A stretch of DNA of 64,000 nucleotides from assembly GCA_021209875.1 (NCBI GenBank), contig JAGYVD010000001.1, positions 4,526,001 through 4,590,000 on the forward strand. The letters run 5' to 3'. Within the stretch, counting starts at the first letter, position 1. Each line of letters starts with the position of its first letter. This document shows positions 1 to 12,100 of the stretch, one piece after another. Source of the stretch: Rosellinia necatrix (taxonomy: Eukaryota > Ascomycota > Sordariomycetes > Xylariales > Xylariaceae). The notes under the pieces were generated by a model. The model saw only the letters and a list, made by a program, of their open reading frames with translations, was not told the origin of the DNA and made no database searches. The position numbers were made by a program, and so were the translations under genes.

Positions 1-1112
1 ATGAATGCTTCATCGCGCTCCATGACGCCCCCGGACTTGTCCAAACCGACAACTGTGACCGTCTCACCGACGCTCGTGGTCTGTCTTGCGAATCGCTTTT
101 GCATCTCGCTGCTCACGCGCTCGGACCCGACCACGATGATAATATTAACCGAAAATTCGGCGACAATATGTGCGACAAAATCGTAATACGTAGTCGCCCT
201 GGTACCGGCGGGAACGCCGCCGGTATCGATCAGCATACCGGCGCTCTTGACATCGGGGTCCTCCTCGAGCCTGGATGTCGCCGCAACGGCGAGCCGGCTG
301 AGCAACCGCTTGTATAATTTTGGATTGGAGTCCGCTTGCGGCAAGCCGTAATAGTATGCTAACGGCAGCTTTACGGGTATCGGGTTGGCGCCGCTGCTGG
401 GTAAACTGCCCCAGTCGGTGGTGATGTCGATGAGCGTCGCAAAAACGGCGGCGCTCAGAGTCCCCGGTAGCGTGAGCATGCCCTCCCGGGGATCCGTGTT
501 CACGACGAGGGGTTGACGGCCCATGCGCGTGGCCCACGAGGTGAGAGTGCGCGTGAGGCTCGACTTGCCGGCGTTCGGGGGTCCCATAACGAGCACACGT
601 GGCCCCATCTGTCCCGTTCTCTGAGCGGCAGCACGCAGCGACTCAAGCTTGAAGTGCAAGTTCAGGTAGCTAACAAGCGGCGTCTCGTCCGCGCTGGGCT
701 CGGACATGTACGCATCGTATGTGCCTGAGGCGGGAGCCGTAATCTCGAGTGTGCAGCCATGCCAGGTATTGATCTTGGTCTTGGTCGCGGTGAAGGCGTA
801 GGGGGTGTTGGGGGCGAGCTCTGTACCGTCCTTCTCCGCTGTTCCGGACAGAAGCTTTATCACCAGTATCGAGCCATGCGGGACATCGAACCGATACTCC
901 CAAAATGGTTCGAGTGTTTGTGTTGTTGTGGGAGCCGGGGCGGCCGAGGCTGCGGTAGCGATTGGGGCAGCCTAAGAGCGATCATTAGTTAGCTAGGCAG
1001 GCTTTATGTACCGAGAGTGGCGAGCGAGAGAGTATGAGGGAGAAGCGAAAGAGGTAGGCAGGGTGTATGGACCTACTGTGGGAGCCAATTGCCCCAAGCC
1101 TGGAATCGACAT
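1..1112 (-). CDS. clp1: mRNA cleavage/polyadenylation factor Clp1, 5' part (cut by window edge)
   Basis: Clp1 is the P-loop polynucleotide-kinase-family subunit of cleavage factor IA, acting in the nucleus in pre-mRNA 3'-end formation. Two exons are visible: 1077-1112 (12 codons, starting MSIPGLGQLAPT) and 971 down to the window edge. They are joined across a 105-nt intron (donor GTAGGT, CTAAC, acceptor TTAG). The join is in frame and leads into an N-terminal domain with LEPFWEYRFDVPHGS, typical of Clp1. The Walker A loop GPPNAGKSS follows, then VVNTDPREG and MLIDTGGVPAGT. About 335 residues are present; the family is usually near 450, so the C-terminal domain lies outside the window. Family assignment is firm from the N-terminal and P-loop motifs. 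The tiny first exon is inferred from splice signals and frame only. Confidence 0.9.
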
Positions 1113-1942
1113 GATTTTTTAGTTCATTGCAGGAAAAGGAAGTGTGGGTTCGAGATATCTATGACAGAATCCAGAACGAAGCTCCAGTTTGGAGCAACGG
1201 ACCTCAGCAACTAGGTAAGTTCCAGGGGGGCTCCATAATACTACTTACGAAGTACATACATAAGTACTTATATAGTTACCCACTTTGCATTTATGGGGCG
1301 GATGATGATCTCATGTTACATAAGCAATTTAGCCTGCCTAAGCAATCTGGGGTACCTGTAAGTTACAGGTATGGTATGGTACCGTATATGGAGAACATGT
1401 GGGAAAATGATGTGACGGGAAGCTTTGAGCGGGTCGCTCCAAGTGGCAGTGACAAGTATCGTCATAATATATGTGATGTTTCCTCGAACTGTCGGCTTTC
1501 GTACTATGTAATTCGGATATATAGGTACCTGGTAGTATTGAAAGCTAAGCACACAAACAAGCAGCAAGGGAGCCAAGTAGATGGCAAGGGTGAGTTAGGC
1601 TTTACTCATTTAAAAATGGTCGACCGGTAGCTGCCGGGTAGATATATTAAAATACGAAATAGAAAGCTCTACTTCTCAAAAGCAAAGCCTCTGTCCTGGC
1701 GTGATCTCTTAGAGCAGGCAGTGAACTGGGTATCTATGCAAAAAAAAAAAAAAAAAACTCCGGATGACGATTATGGAACGCCTGTTCGCCTATCCTCCAC
1801 CAGGCATGTGGTATCTAGATGATATGCCTCCAAGCCTCATGCTTTTTCTGGGGCTCGGGCTTAAGCGTAATCTTCCCGGGGAGTCCGTTCTATACCGGTG
1901 CCAAAACGTCTAACCGTCTAATCGTACTTGTATAGCTTTTAT
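1113..1942. other. Intergenic: upstream of clp1 and downstream of the IPMK gene
   Basis: Both flanking genes run leftwards, so this stretch holds the clp1 promoter and the multikinase 3' UTR. It has an 18-nt A run at 1740-1757. I found no credible gene; a 167-codon plus-strand frame at 1127-1630 has no recognisable composition. Confidence 0.5.
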
Positions 1943-3402
1943 TTAGTCCGAGAGTTTCTCGAAAATCTCAGCTAAGCTTCTAACACCGAGAAGGACCGCC
2001 TCATCCGGGCCCAATCCGGGCGTCCACTCGGCATGCGCGAAATCGATCATCTTTAGGGTGTAGATGTGAGGGAAGCTTGACATCTCGTCAAAATCCTCAT
2101 CATCGTCTCCACTCTCGTCTTCCACCCCATCATCAAACGTAATGGGCTCGGTGACAAACTTGAAGTCCTCCTCGTCCATCCCAATGCCACTATCCACCCT
2201 AAGGTTAGTGGTGACGGCTCGCGGTGCGCTCCTCTTTGAGATAATGGGCTCGGTTCTCGCCCGCTGTAACTTCGCCTCTTCAACCTTTGCCTCTGCAATA
2301 GCCGCTCTCAGTGCAGGTCCGTCCCCTTCAAAGACAAATAGTAAACTGGAAGAATACATGCGGCTCTCTTCTTTTTGTAGTACCTCTTCAACCCTTCTGA
2401 GGTCTCTGGCGAATAAGCCCGCAACCAGTTTCCCTAGGTCCTCATCGATGCCGGCGGCCTCGTTAAAAATGAAGAGCTTGAGTGCCTCCACTAGATTTGC
2501 GTCATACACATCGTCGCGACCCCAGAACTTGTTGTATATCATGAAGCCTTCCTCGTTCGGCCCCTCCACGTTCGTACAAGGCTCTTGTCTTCCATCCGGC
2601 TTTGTGTTTGTAGGGCGTGATCCCTTATACACCTGCATGCCAGCGATGCGAAAACCAAAATTCTTGTGCGTTGTGCTCTCCGTAATCTTATCAAATCGCT
2701 CCCGCTTCTCCTGGGAGGCGTGCTTCGACCACAGCTGCTGACCCATTTTGGTATCCATGATGTTAGGTTTTTGAAAGCCGTAGGAGGCATTCAAAAGAGC
2801 GATAGCGCGGTCAGTTTTGATCCGGCCTGTTTTACCTTCTTGCTTCTTACTTTCTGCAACAAGCTCTGCTCTGGTCGGCGCATCGGTTGTCAGTGGTTCT
2901 TTGGTGCTGGTCTTATCCACCGCAGCCGGGACCGTGCTTGGGTGCAAGTGAGATTTTAGTTCATTCTTAAGTCCCTTGGGAATCTCGGCCTGGTCAATCA
3001 AGCCAGGAAGCTGTTCGTGTATTGAAGCGGCAGTGGTGGTGTTGAGCAGGGCGAGGCTGCCACAGAAGACCGGCATGAGCTCGGCAAAATCTGGGTGGAA
3101 TTTGGCGGACTCGTAGAATTCTACCTCAGCCTGAGTACAGGGCTTGACGAATAGCTCGCCACCGGCGTCGCACATTGTCCCCTCACTGTGTATGATGCAG
3201 AATTAGCATAACGAGCGCGACATCCAGGGGGAGCAGCAACTGACTGTCCAGCAACAGCGTGTTTATAATCTACCAGGTCCTGATGTTTTGGGATATCCTT
3301 GGGCTTGACCGGGGCGGTCTTGGCCCTCTTTAACTCGCGCAGTTCTGGTGCAGCTGCCATAGTTGGTCGTGGAGAGTAGGGTCTCTTTAGGCAGGAGGCC
3401 AT
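1943..3402 (-). CDS. arg82: Inositol polyphosphate multikinase (Arg82/Ipk2 family)
   Basis: This enzyme phosphorylates inositol phosphates from IP3 towards IP5 in the nucleus; the yeast Arg82 homologue also supports transcriptional control. Two exons, 3245-3402 and 1943-3185, flank a 59-nt intron (GTCAGT...CACAG). The join rebuilds the N-lobe stretch YKHAVAGHEGTMCDAGGEL, which fixes the splice. The model gives 466 residues. The family signature PxxxDxKxG is present as PNIMDTKMG (about residues 193-201). An SSLLFVFEGDG segment and the metal-binding IDFAHAEW lie near the C terminus, with an acidic linker (ESGDDDEDFDE) between them. The start is the first of two nearby methionines (MASC and, 14 residues later, MAAAP); the frame stays open further upstream, so the true start is uncertain. 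A TATATATT element about 75 nt upstream may be its TATA box. Confidence 0.9.
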
Positions 3403-3663
3403 ATCATCGGCGAAAGAATAAGAGGTAGAGAGAAGGTAGGTGCCCAGTAGTCCGGTGCTGGCGTTGTTCGTCGGAATATATAAGACGGATTGGAGGAAAT
3501 TGGGCGAGTGCGGAATGTGGGCTGCAATATATTGCTGGTTTATTGGATCCGTTGGGAGCAAAAAGGCTCGGGTGACAGAGCACAACACGACCTGATGACT
3601 ACACAGTGCCGCGGTGGGGGTTGTCACAAGGCCTGGGGTAAGGGGTAGATCACGGTGTTTGTG

Positions 3664-3706
3664 GTTGTTGTTGTTGTTGTTGCTGTTATTGTTGCTGTTG
3701 TTGTTA
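3664..3706 (+). repeat. Imperfect (TTG)n microsatellite
   Basis: A run of TTG units with a few CTG and TTA variants, about 260 nt upstream of the multikinase start. In one frame it reads as a valine run, in another as threonine; neither belongs to a supported gene. Confidence 0.85.
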
Positions 3707-4505
3707 ATGGTGAGGTCGCAGTCGGAGTGGGAGGAGGGCCTTGTGAATATTTAAGGTGCAAAGTGCGAGAGGAGGCGGTTGAGACGGCATTAATACCCTC
3801 CATCACACACTTGGTTGGGTTTAGGTTTCGTCTCCGTGTCGTTCCAGTAAAATGGAATTAGAAAATGGGGACGAGACGGCACTGCCAGCTGAACTGGTCC
3901 ACAAGTAGACCAGGGGTACTTTAGTAGGTAACTATTGCCTTGCTACCAGAGTGGTTTAGCACCACCAGCCGCCTGCAGCAGGTCGCAAGCCCTGAACCGC
4001 AGCAGAGGAATCCCATTTCCAGGTTCAGGAGTACGGCGGATGTACCTGGGCCATGGGGGCGAATCCGCCGCGCGTGCGAGGGGAAAGCAAGTACCGAATG
4101 AGTACGTGGGGTTAGGATATACAATAGTTTCTAGCCAATGGGAATGAGCACCTTCAGCTCGGCCTCACTTTTGATGATGTGGCGAAATATCGGGATGCAG
4201 CACAGCCACACCCCCTACCATGTCGGGAATGATCAAGGTGCGAAGGGTATCGCCCATCCCTTCCGGGCCAGCTAGCTATTGCGCTTATTCAAAGGTTCTG
4301 CCTTGGGGGAGCCGGTGGTGGGCTGAAGTCATGCTGGGTGAGCGCCAATTTCAACCCTTTTTTTTTTTTTCTTCTCTTTAGCCTCGACCACAAGTTGGCA
4401 ACTAACTACCTAGGTAGGTAGTAACTTATACTACATGCTCCAAAGCCTAGTTCGGCACTTTCATATTGCGTTATGCCGCATATTATCGCTGCTCGGCCAC
4501 TCTAC

Positions 4506-4535
4506 TTACCTCTGGGCATATTACCTCTGGGCATA
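4506..4535 (+). repeat. Perfect 2 x 15-bp tandem duplication
   Basis: TTACCTCTGGGCATA occurs twice head to tail with no mismatch, in otherwise unique intergenic DNA. Confidence 0.85.
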
Positions 4536-4721
4536 TAGAGACCTGCGGAACGGTTATTTACTCTATCCCATCTTCCCGATCTTCGGAGAGCGCGTGTACG
4601 TAGCGCTCGCAGGGAATACAGCTGACTTCACAGCCATGATAGAGGAGACAATATCATCACACGATAGCCCATAGCGTGTATTCACCGCAACTCTTGTCCA
4701 AAACATTATCCCTCACTTCGT

Positions 4722-4766
4722 CTCGTCCCTCTCTTGGGGTCCCTCTCTTCCCAAGGGAGGGACGAG
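4722..4766. repeat. 17-bp inverted repeat (hairpin) with 11-nt loop
   Basis: The left arm 4722-4738 and right arm 4750-4766 pair over 17 positions with one mismatch (CTCGTCCCTCTCTTGGG against its complement). The loop repeats the CCCTCTCTT motif. It sits in the intergenic region and could form a stable stem in either strand. Confidence 0.7.
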
Positions 4767-5334
4767 GTACTGAATAAATCCGGGTTCCCCCAAGTTCCTC
4801 GTAATTTCTTTTGGAGGAGGGGTAGGAGGTGTTCCACATGTCAGAAGGGATACTGCTACCTACCTACCGCTCCACGCAGCATACAAAGCCGTCTCTATGG
4901 GCCATTCTTCAGATGAGTGGATACCTTAGCTCATAGAGGGCCAAGACATCGGTGCCAAGACAGTAGTGTCATGGTGGCATCCAACGGTGAACTGCATGTT
5001 TTCCTGCAGCGCAAATGGCCCTACGGGTTGATAGGCGGGATAATAGACGAGATAAAGGAGTAGTGCCCAGAAATTATACATAGTATTTTTGGGCAAACGT
5101 ACTTAGGTAGATACACGTTGTATACACGTTGTTGGCGTACGTGTGTGTGCATGCGTGGTATGGTAACCTTGTATGCATTGGTCAGGCAGGTATGGATCGA
5201 AATCTTCAGATCAATGGCTTTCTATATATATCAACCATTTAAGGTTCGCTTAAAGAAGACCACAAAGGCAACCCAAGAGGCAGGTACCAGTAACTGCAAC
5301 AATAGGTAAGACTTACCTTAGGTAAGGTGCTGAT

Positions 5335-5364
5335 ACCTAACCTAGGTAGGTAGGTAGGTAAGTA
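5335..5364. repeat. TAGG/CCTA tetranucleotide tract
   Basis: It starts with CCTAACCTAGGTAGG and continues with further GTAG units. It contains the self-complementary core CCTAGG, seen in many intergenic tracts of this window. Confidence 0.75.
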
Positions 5365-5450
5365 ACCACCTGATGTACTTACTGCTCAGTTTCAAAGTGC
5401 TGCCGGTGATGCCGCCTACCACTTGCCGCCTGCCGCCTACCTCTTCTTTC

Positions 5451-5472
5451 TCGTCGTCGTCGTCGTCGTCGT
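5451..5472 (+). repeat. (CGT)n microsatellite
   Basis: Seven perfect TCG/CGT units in intergenic DNA, not inside a supported reading frame. Confidence 0.85.
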
Positions 5473-6190
5473 AGGCAGGCGGTACCCAGCGCCAAGGTAA
5501 GTACGAACCAGTGGTTGGTGCGGTACCTACTTACCTACATACCTACATACCTACCTTGATTAGACGTTAATACTACTACTACTACTACCTTGGGTACCTA
5601 CCTAATAAGCAGTTGGCGAGGTAGGTAGGTGCAAACTTACTGAACAGATTGAGGCGCGCGTTGTTTGCTATTGGTTTGTCTCTTTTCTGCCCTTCCACCC
5701 TGTTGGCTTCTTTTCTCTCTCTCTCTTACCTATTCCAGGGCCTTGCATACATCCCAAGCCTCCATATTAACAACTTGGGATAATCAGATGCACTTTTCGT
5801 CCCGGCCAATCTAGTAAGCGCAATAGGTAGCTGACTCCTGGTCTCACCTTATTTTCGTTCCGCTTCACCAGCCACTAGGACAGTCATCGGCTTCTGCTCC
5901 TCTCTACCAGACACTTGGGATTTGATACCTACCGAACGTTACCTCGCGCGCCCCAGCTGTGAGAAGGGCGGTAGAAGTGCTCTACCCCTGTCCAGCCTGC
6001 CGTAAGACCCCAAGTCGTATCCGATTTATTTCGGTTCTCATACTACGGTGGCCTTGACGCTACATGGTCTTTTAGCCTTGTTGCTAGATCATACATCAAA
6101 CTTGGTCCCTTTGCATATCGGCCACGCGCGATAGCCCTTGCAACCCACCCTGCATTGCCAACTTTGGTTACACCCGGCAGCCAACCAGCT

Positions 6191-6271
6191 GCCTGCTTAC
6201 CTGCCTACCTACCTGCCTACCTACCTGTCTACCTGCCTACCTGCTTACCTACCCGCCCACCTAGGTTAGGT
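6191..6271 (+). repeat. Long CCTA/CCTG tetranucleotide array upstream of arb1-like gene
   Basis: About 20 degenerate units of CTACCTGC, CTACCTAC and CTTACC end in CACCTAGGTTAGGTGG. The array finishes about 50 nt before the arb1-like start codon, so it lies in its proximal promoter or 5' leader. Confidence 0.85.
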
Positions 6272-6321
6272 GGATAGGAACTGTAGACCGCCGGCGGTAG
6301 GAAGCTAGACTACCGGATAGG

Positions 6322-8082
6322 ATGGCGGAGCGACCAGCAAGCTCGCCTCACGAGCACGGCGAGGAACCAATGACGAGTAAAATAGAGGTCGCACAGCCCT
6401 TAGAGACTAACGCCACTACTACTCTTCGAGGAGGAAATAACACCAGCCTGCATACGGCTTGCGAGGGCGTAGTTGCCGCTGGCGAGACAAATTCGACCCT
6501 CCAACCCGGAGGTAAAATCAATGAAGGCCTTGCTCCAGGCACAAGCGCGGGAGAGGGCCCCGACGCCCGAGCTAAAGTTAAGAAGAAAAAGAAGAAGGTT
6601 CCAAAAAGCCGTAGGGGGATCACCGGCTTCGAGGGTGAGGACTTACTATTGAGTGCGTACATTGACCTACCTTGATGGCTTCTAACAATCTTTTCTAGAG
6701 TACTACGCGGATGCCCCTATGACACCTGATGAGGCTGCTGAGAAGAAGAAGCTATATGACCCGTAAGTGCAATGGACTTCCACGATAGGGCAATGAATTC
6801 AGCTGATACCCTCGTAGCATGCGCCCCTTTACCGAGTGAGTTTTCCTCTAAACATAGCAGCTAGATGGCAGCCTAACATGCAGCAGCCGCATTGAAGAGT
6901 GCATACAGCGATTTAGGGCACGCCGGCGTTTAGACTCGCTGCGCTCTGCCATATTCGACAAGTACCTGTTCTTGGGTGGTATCGATGCCTCACAACGTCA
7001 ATTTACTGGTATGGCTCTTGATACCGACGCTCTGGCCGAGGCGGATCGTGAGCAAATCCGGACTATGACCGCTGTCGATTTTGTCGGTGGCAACGGCTGC
7101 CGTTTCTACGATGATAATGATCGCGACGACTGGGAGGTCGACTTCGAGGCCATTGTCAAGGGCTTTTTGTAAGTCGAAGTATCACACCCTTTGTTTTGAC
7201 TGCTGTGTTAATGCGCCGAGTAGTTCTCGAACTATCACTGATTGGTTTCTGTATGACGACGAGGCCATCCGACTGGCTGCGGACCTTATAAAAAACTTCC
7301 TGAACTATGTTTTGATGCATGATGTCTGTCCAGAATATGCGAGCAACGTCTTAGCGGCTCGAAATGTCTGCGACATCGCCCCCGTAGAGCTCCGCTGCAT
7401 GCATGAACTTATCTTAGGACTTCCTGGTTCTTTTAATAGTGCTGCCCGATCCTTATTTTGCGACGGAATAGGGAACCATGTTAACAAAGAAGAGAATTAC
7501 GAAGCCCTGGTTACATTTCGTCTTACTGCTCTCCTATGGCCGTTGAGCCAAAAAGCGAAGCAATCCCGAGAACAGATCCTTGAGGCTGAGGACCCAACCA
7601 CGATAAAGCTCATTTCTACGACGGAAGAAACCTATCAGGTTCTCAAAATCGAGCGACCCCGCCAAAGGGATAAGAAAATGGTAAGTGAACAGCTTTCCAC
7701 GATGGGCTTGGGAGGTAAACTCAAGCCTGCTGGTTTCATTTGTGTTGCACCAACTATTATCGCACATGGGTGGGGTAATATGCCACGCCCGGAGGAGGCT
7801 CAATTCGACAGTGCCGAAGAGGAAGAGTATGTGCTTGAAGACGAACTACTGGCAAAGTTTGAAGTTGGAATGAAGATCCATATGACGGTGTGCGAGCTCA
7901 GCGTCGGTCTTCGTTTTATCAAAGAGGTGCATGACGTACGCGTCTCTTTTGACACATTCCTGCCTCAATATCTCATGACGAACTGGAAGGACCCCGTCCC
8001 TAATGAGCGTCCACCACCTTCGATTCACGACCCAAATGTTGAGGAGAAAGCTATGAGTGCAGAAATTGGGGCCGATGAGTAG
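6322..8082 (+). CDS. arb1: Argonaute-binding protein 1-like (ARC complex subunit Arb1)
   Basis: In fission yeast, Arb1 joins Arb2 and Ago1 in the ARC complex, which handles siRNA duplexes during RNAi-directed heterochromatin formation. Five exons fit: 6322-6634, 6699-6762, 6818-6835, 6887-7168 and 7224-8082, with introns of 51-64 nt. They give 511 residues. A low-complexity N terminus ends in a lysine block (KVKKKKKKVPKSRRG). The conserved core follows: YYADAPMTPDEAAEEKKLYD, RIEECIQRFRARRRLD and FLGGIDASQRQFTGM. The fourth exon could start 3 nt earlier (6884), adding one serine. The 18-nt third exon is the least certain join. Family identity rests on the central motifs, recognised from fungal homologues. 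The C terminus is acidic. Confidence 0.85.
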
Positions 8083-9134
8083 ATGAAGGCTGAGGCTTGC
8101 GGTCCCTAATTTTTAGTGGATATTTCCACTATATGGTACGTGTAAAACGAACATGGCAAGCATATTGAGGTGCGATTTCTTTGTCATTGGAGATGACAGA
8201 AACCTAGGCTCGGCGTGAGGGGAAAATCAGCAAGGGGCCCATCTTGACAAAAGCAACACTTAATGATGCCCAGAGAGATATTGGCCGCAAGGCAAATGAT
8301 GCTTTTCGATGCAGTTCCATAACATTAGGTACATATGCAATTACTCAAGCAACAATTTGACGAACTTCATTCATTTCTCTCGTACCCTATCCCCTATCGT
8401 TTAGCGAGTGATAAAGTGTGATGGTATGATACTATACACAGCTTTACATTTACGTTCTTCCATCATGCTGCCAGGTAATCGCTGATCCATCACTAGCTCT
8501 GAGGTTCCGAGGCCGAAGGGGTTGTCGTCAAAAGTTCAAGGCCTGACTACTTCCGCGCCTTCATGTGTATGCTAACCAACAGCGCTAATTTATGCATAAT
8601 AGAGGCTTGAAAGAATTTACATAGAATTAGGACATATTGAAAGGAACAGGCAGAAATTACGCCGCCTACGTCTGTACCCTTGGAGAATGTGACCTTAATC
8701 TACGATGGCGTATGACTGGAAACACTAACGCAATTACAAGACTTCTTATATGCAAATGTACTTAACATGTCTTTTTTTTCTTTCTCTCTTTCAACAAAGG
8801 TACTATCATGTGAAAGCTGACTAACCACAAGGGCTAAGGGTGCAGCAAGAATGATGAACCAACGGGGAAGAAGAAGAAAAAAAGGGAGGGGGGGTATCGT
8901 ACGCGACAAAAAAGTCATCGGGGCCTGCGGTGCGCATCCGGCCTGCTAAATGCTCAAGACAGTTTCCATATCCTCCTGAACGCCATGTGTCCTGGTATTC
9001 TATCACTCTAGGTCAAACTCCCTCGACCACTAATAACGATGAAAAATATCCATTTTTAATTGGTACAAAAGTAGAGGGGGTATTGAACTGGCGTACTCAA
9101 ATCGACGCCCGAGCGACAAGAAGAAGACTACAAA
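8083..9134. other. Intergenic: between convergent arb1-like and HOS3-type genes
   Basis: About 1.05 kb between two converging 3' ends. Only short frames and homopolymer stretches (T/C near 8768, A/G near 8872) are present; I see no gene. Confidence 0.5.
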
Positions 9135-12100
9135 TCATTGTTGTTTTGGTGTATCGGGGGCATCAAGGTCAGCATTCTCGAGTCTATTGCTCGGTCGGGG
9201 TAAGATAGGAATAATATCTATCGATGTTGGTCGGTTGCTTGGAACCGGAGCCGGGGAGAAAGGGATATTTGATGTGGCAGTGAAGCCATGCCCCCCTCTG
9301 CGTGCTGGACTCACGGGCACAGAGTAAGATTGCAGCCTGGACTGTTGTATCGAGGCCGGCCCGGCTGGGGTCCCTGTATTTGGCTCTAATATCTGAATTG
9401 GTTTCCGAATAGGGATTGCGCTTGGCGGAGGGCCATCGGGTTGATACGGAATAAAGAGATCGTCATCTTGGGTGGGCTCAACTGGGGGCGCGACTAGGGG
9501 ACTTGATGCGAAGGGCGTTGAAGATGGGCTCGGTTCAGTGGGGCTTATTATAGTAGGCGTCATTGGAATCATCGTCTCAAGCCTAGATTCCGTTGGCGTA
9601 GTATGATCACCTCGGAAAGGGGGTTCGAGTCCAACTGGTGTAGAGGGATCTTGAATACTCCCCATGTCAGAGGATATCAAATGAGGCTGAGCCACAGCAA
9701 CGGGTGACAAGGAGGGGGGCTGCTCGTTTGAGTGATTTTCTTCCTTAGGCGTAAGTTCGTTATTCACTGCAGCGGTTTCAATTTTGGCCTTCTGCCTCGC
9801 TTCTTTCTGCTCCTTTGTCAGAACATTGATCTTGATCTTCCTCATTGCATTTGTGATTTGGTCGAGATCCTTTGGCGAAGTGGCTGCTGTAGGCGAGATT
9901 TCATCAACGGCCACGGTAGCCTGATTATGTGGAGGCGGCATGCCATTCTCGTTGGTGGCACTCGGCAAGGTCGGCGTCGTTATAGCAGGGGCTTCTGCCT
10001 CAGCCTTCACGGTAGCTGGTTCTGTTTTACGGGATCCGCGAGGCCGGCCGCTAGCTTTATTGGGAGCTGCTGGGCGGGTCTTCCTAACGTTGATACTAGT
10101 AGAGGCCTGGGTGCGCACGCTCATGGAAGAGGTAGGCCGTGCGCTGAGGGAGGTATTGGGCCGAGCGGTAGGGCCTGCAGGAAATCTAGCATCCCCAACA
10201 GTGCTAAGTGAAGAGGCTGTGCTGAGTCTCCTATTTGCCGGCCGCGGTTGTTTTGTCTCGGATTGTGGGCCACGAGATGATCCCTGTAACATTTGTAAAT
10301 ATTGAGGTCTTAGATAGCTCTGGGAGCCTGGACAAACCTTCGACGCAGCGAGGACCGCTGGGCCTGCGACTGTTTTACGCCGTGATTGGTTGTCGTCATC
10401 CTCAAGGTAGCTAACTGGCTTCCTCTCACGAAGAGACATCCTTGTAGGCGCTGTTGTCGGCGCTGTTGGTTGTGTGTCGCTCGCCTCACTTGCAGTGGTC
10501 TGCAAGGATTGACGGTCTTTTTTGGCTTTCGCGGCCTCGGCGTTAAGCTCTGCATGCGTGCAGCTGTCAATCTGCCGATTGCTCGGAATGAGTAATTTGC
10601 CTAACTCATGCGCTGCAGTTGTCCAAGGAATATCGGGCGGTGGCGGAGTCGGTGACCTGGGGATACTTTGCTGAGGACCCGGGAGGCCTGACCAACTACG
10701 ACGCATCTTAGCGGTTTCAGTCATCTTCGCGTTCGATGACTGGGTCGGCGAAGAATAATTTCCTGGGGTAATAGTACGCGGCTTCTTCGCTTCTGGGAGC
10801 GGTGTCACTTTGGCGGCGTCGAAGCTATCCAGCTCGGCGATGGACCACCAGTTAGGGTCATAAGAAAATCCAAAGGCGTCTGTAGGGTTCGGCTCGCCCT
10901 TGTCCGAACCACCCAGCCTGTTGGATGAGCCGGCCATACGTCCCCCTTCATTCTCTGGATTGTGCGCCCTTCCCTCTTTTGCTGCTATGGGTTCAACTCC
11001 TACCAAACCGCTCAGATGACTCAGAACCCCCGAGTACAAAGCTCTGTCGCTGTAACCGCCTTCGAGAACGCTGATAACCCGCCCCTCGACACCGAGTCCT
11101 TCTTCACGCGCAATTTGTACTACGTCTCTCGTAAGCCTGGCGTAGAATCCAGTTGGCACGTTCACTTTGTGCCGCTGCATGCCAGCGCCTTCCCACTCGC
11201 TCGCATCGAACCCGGCAGACAGAAAGATAGCGGCTTTTGGCACCTGACCAGCAGCCTGAAACCTTTCGGTCTGCGACCGAAGATAATTTCGTGTCTTTTC
11301 GAGAATAACAGAATAGTTGGATGCGTAGAGTTGCCAGAATTCCGCATCAGTTTTCCACTCGTGCAGGTGCACATTCCATATGTTCTGTCCATGAGCGCCG
11401 TCAATACACAGACTGGCGTTCTTGACTTTCTCTTCGTCACCGTATTCACAAGGATACGAGTTGATATCGTGAACGCTGAAATATCCGATCGAGGTCTTTT
11501 TCCATGCGGCAACGTTCTTGACCAGTCCACGCTTATTGTGTTGCCAAGTGATGGCCTGGGAGCCGTCCCCATGATGTAAGTCGAAATCAATAATAGCCGC
11601 ATGCGTCAATCCATGGCTGAGAATTCCATGCATAATCCCAACGTGGACGTTGTTGACCCAGCAGAAACCAGACGGGAATGAGGCAGAGCAGTGGTGTCCC
11701 GGGGGTCGCACGGCAACAAACGCACGTTTGTGAGAGGACGGAGAAAAGACTGCGTCGACCGCTTCGCAGACGGCACCCAATGCGCCCTCGAAAGCATTCA
11801 GTGACTCTGGACATAGGTAAAGATCACCTTGGTGAAAGTGTTGCGGGGGTTCTGCATCAGGCCCACGGTTCATCTCAGGCCGCCGGAGTTCGTTTCCATT
11901 AAGCGCAAGTTTAGACTCTGCCGAGTCACACATCATCTTCAATTCTTCCATCCACTTGTTGCCATGGACGTTCGTCACCGCGGTGGATGAGATAGGAACC
12001 TTGCGCGTGGTCTTGTGGATGCGAAATGGGATGGCAGGGAGCGACTTCTGGTCCGGGTTCGCATGAATGGGATGTCTTCCGTCGCAGTGTCTTTCGCCCA

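Larger units (their letters stand above)
3403..6321. other. Intergenic: divergent promoter region rich in simple repeats
   Basis: About 2.9 kb separates the divergent multikinase and arb1-like genes. I see no gene. It holds an imperfect TTG tract (3664-3706), a T run near 4361, a tandem 15-mer (4506-4535), a long hairpin (4722-4766), several TAGG/CCTA tracts, a CGT microsatellite (5451-5472) and a CT run near 5715. Confidence 0.6.

Noticed and set aside
1127..1630. 167-codon plus-strand frame between clp1 and the multikinase
   Set aside because: No domain, promoter or splice support; composition looks random and the region is 3' UTR and promoter.
2142..2741. 199-codon plus-strand frame opposite the multikinase
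   Set aside because: It is the shadow of the well-supported minus-strand kinase exon.
3935..4147. Region with a T-arm-like GGTTCAGGAG, considered as a tRNA
   Set aside because: It does not fold into a cloverleaf by eye, and the GGTTCRANNCC box is incomplete.
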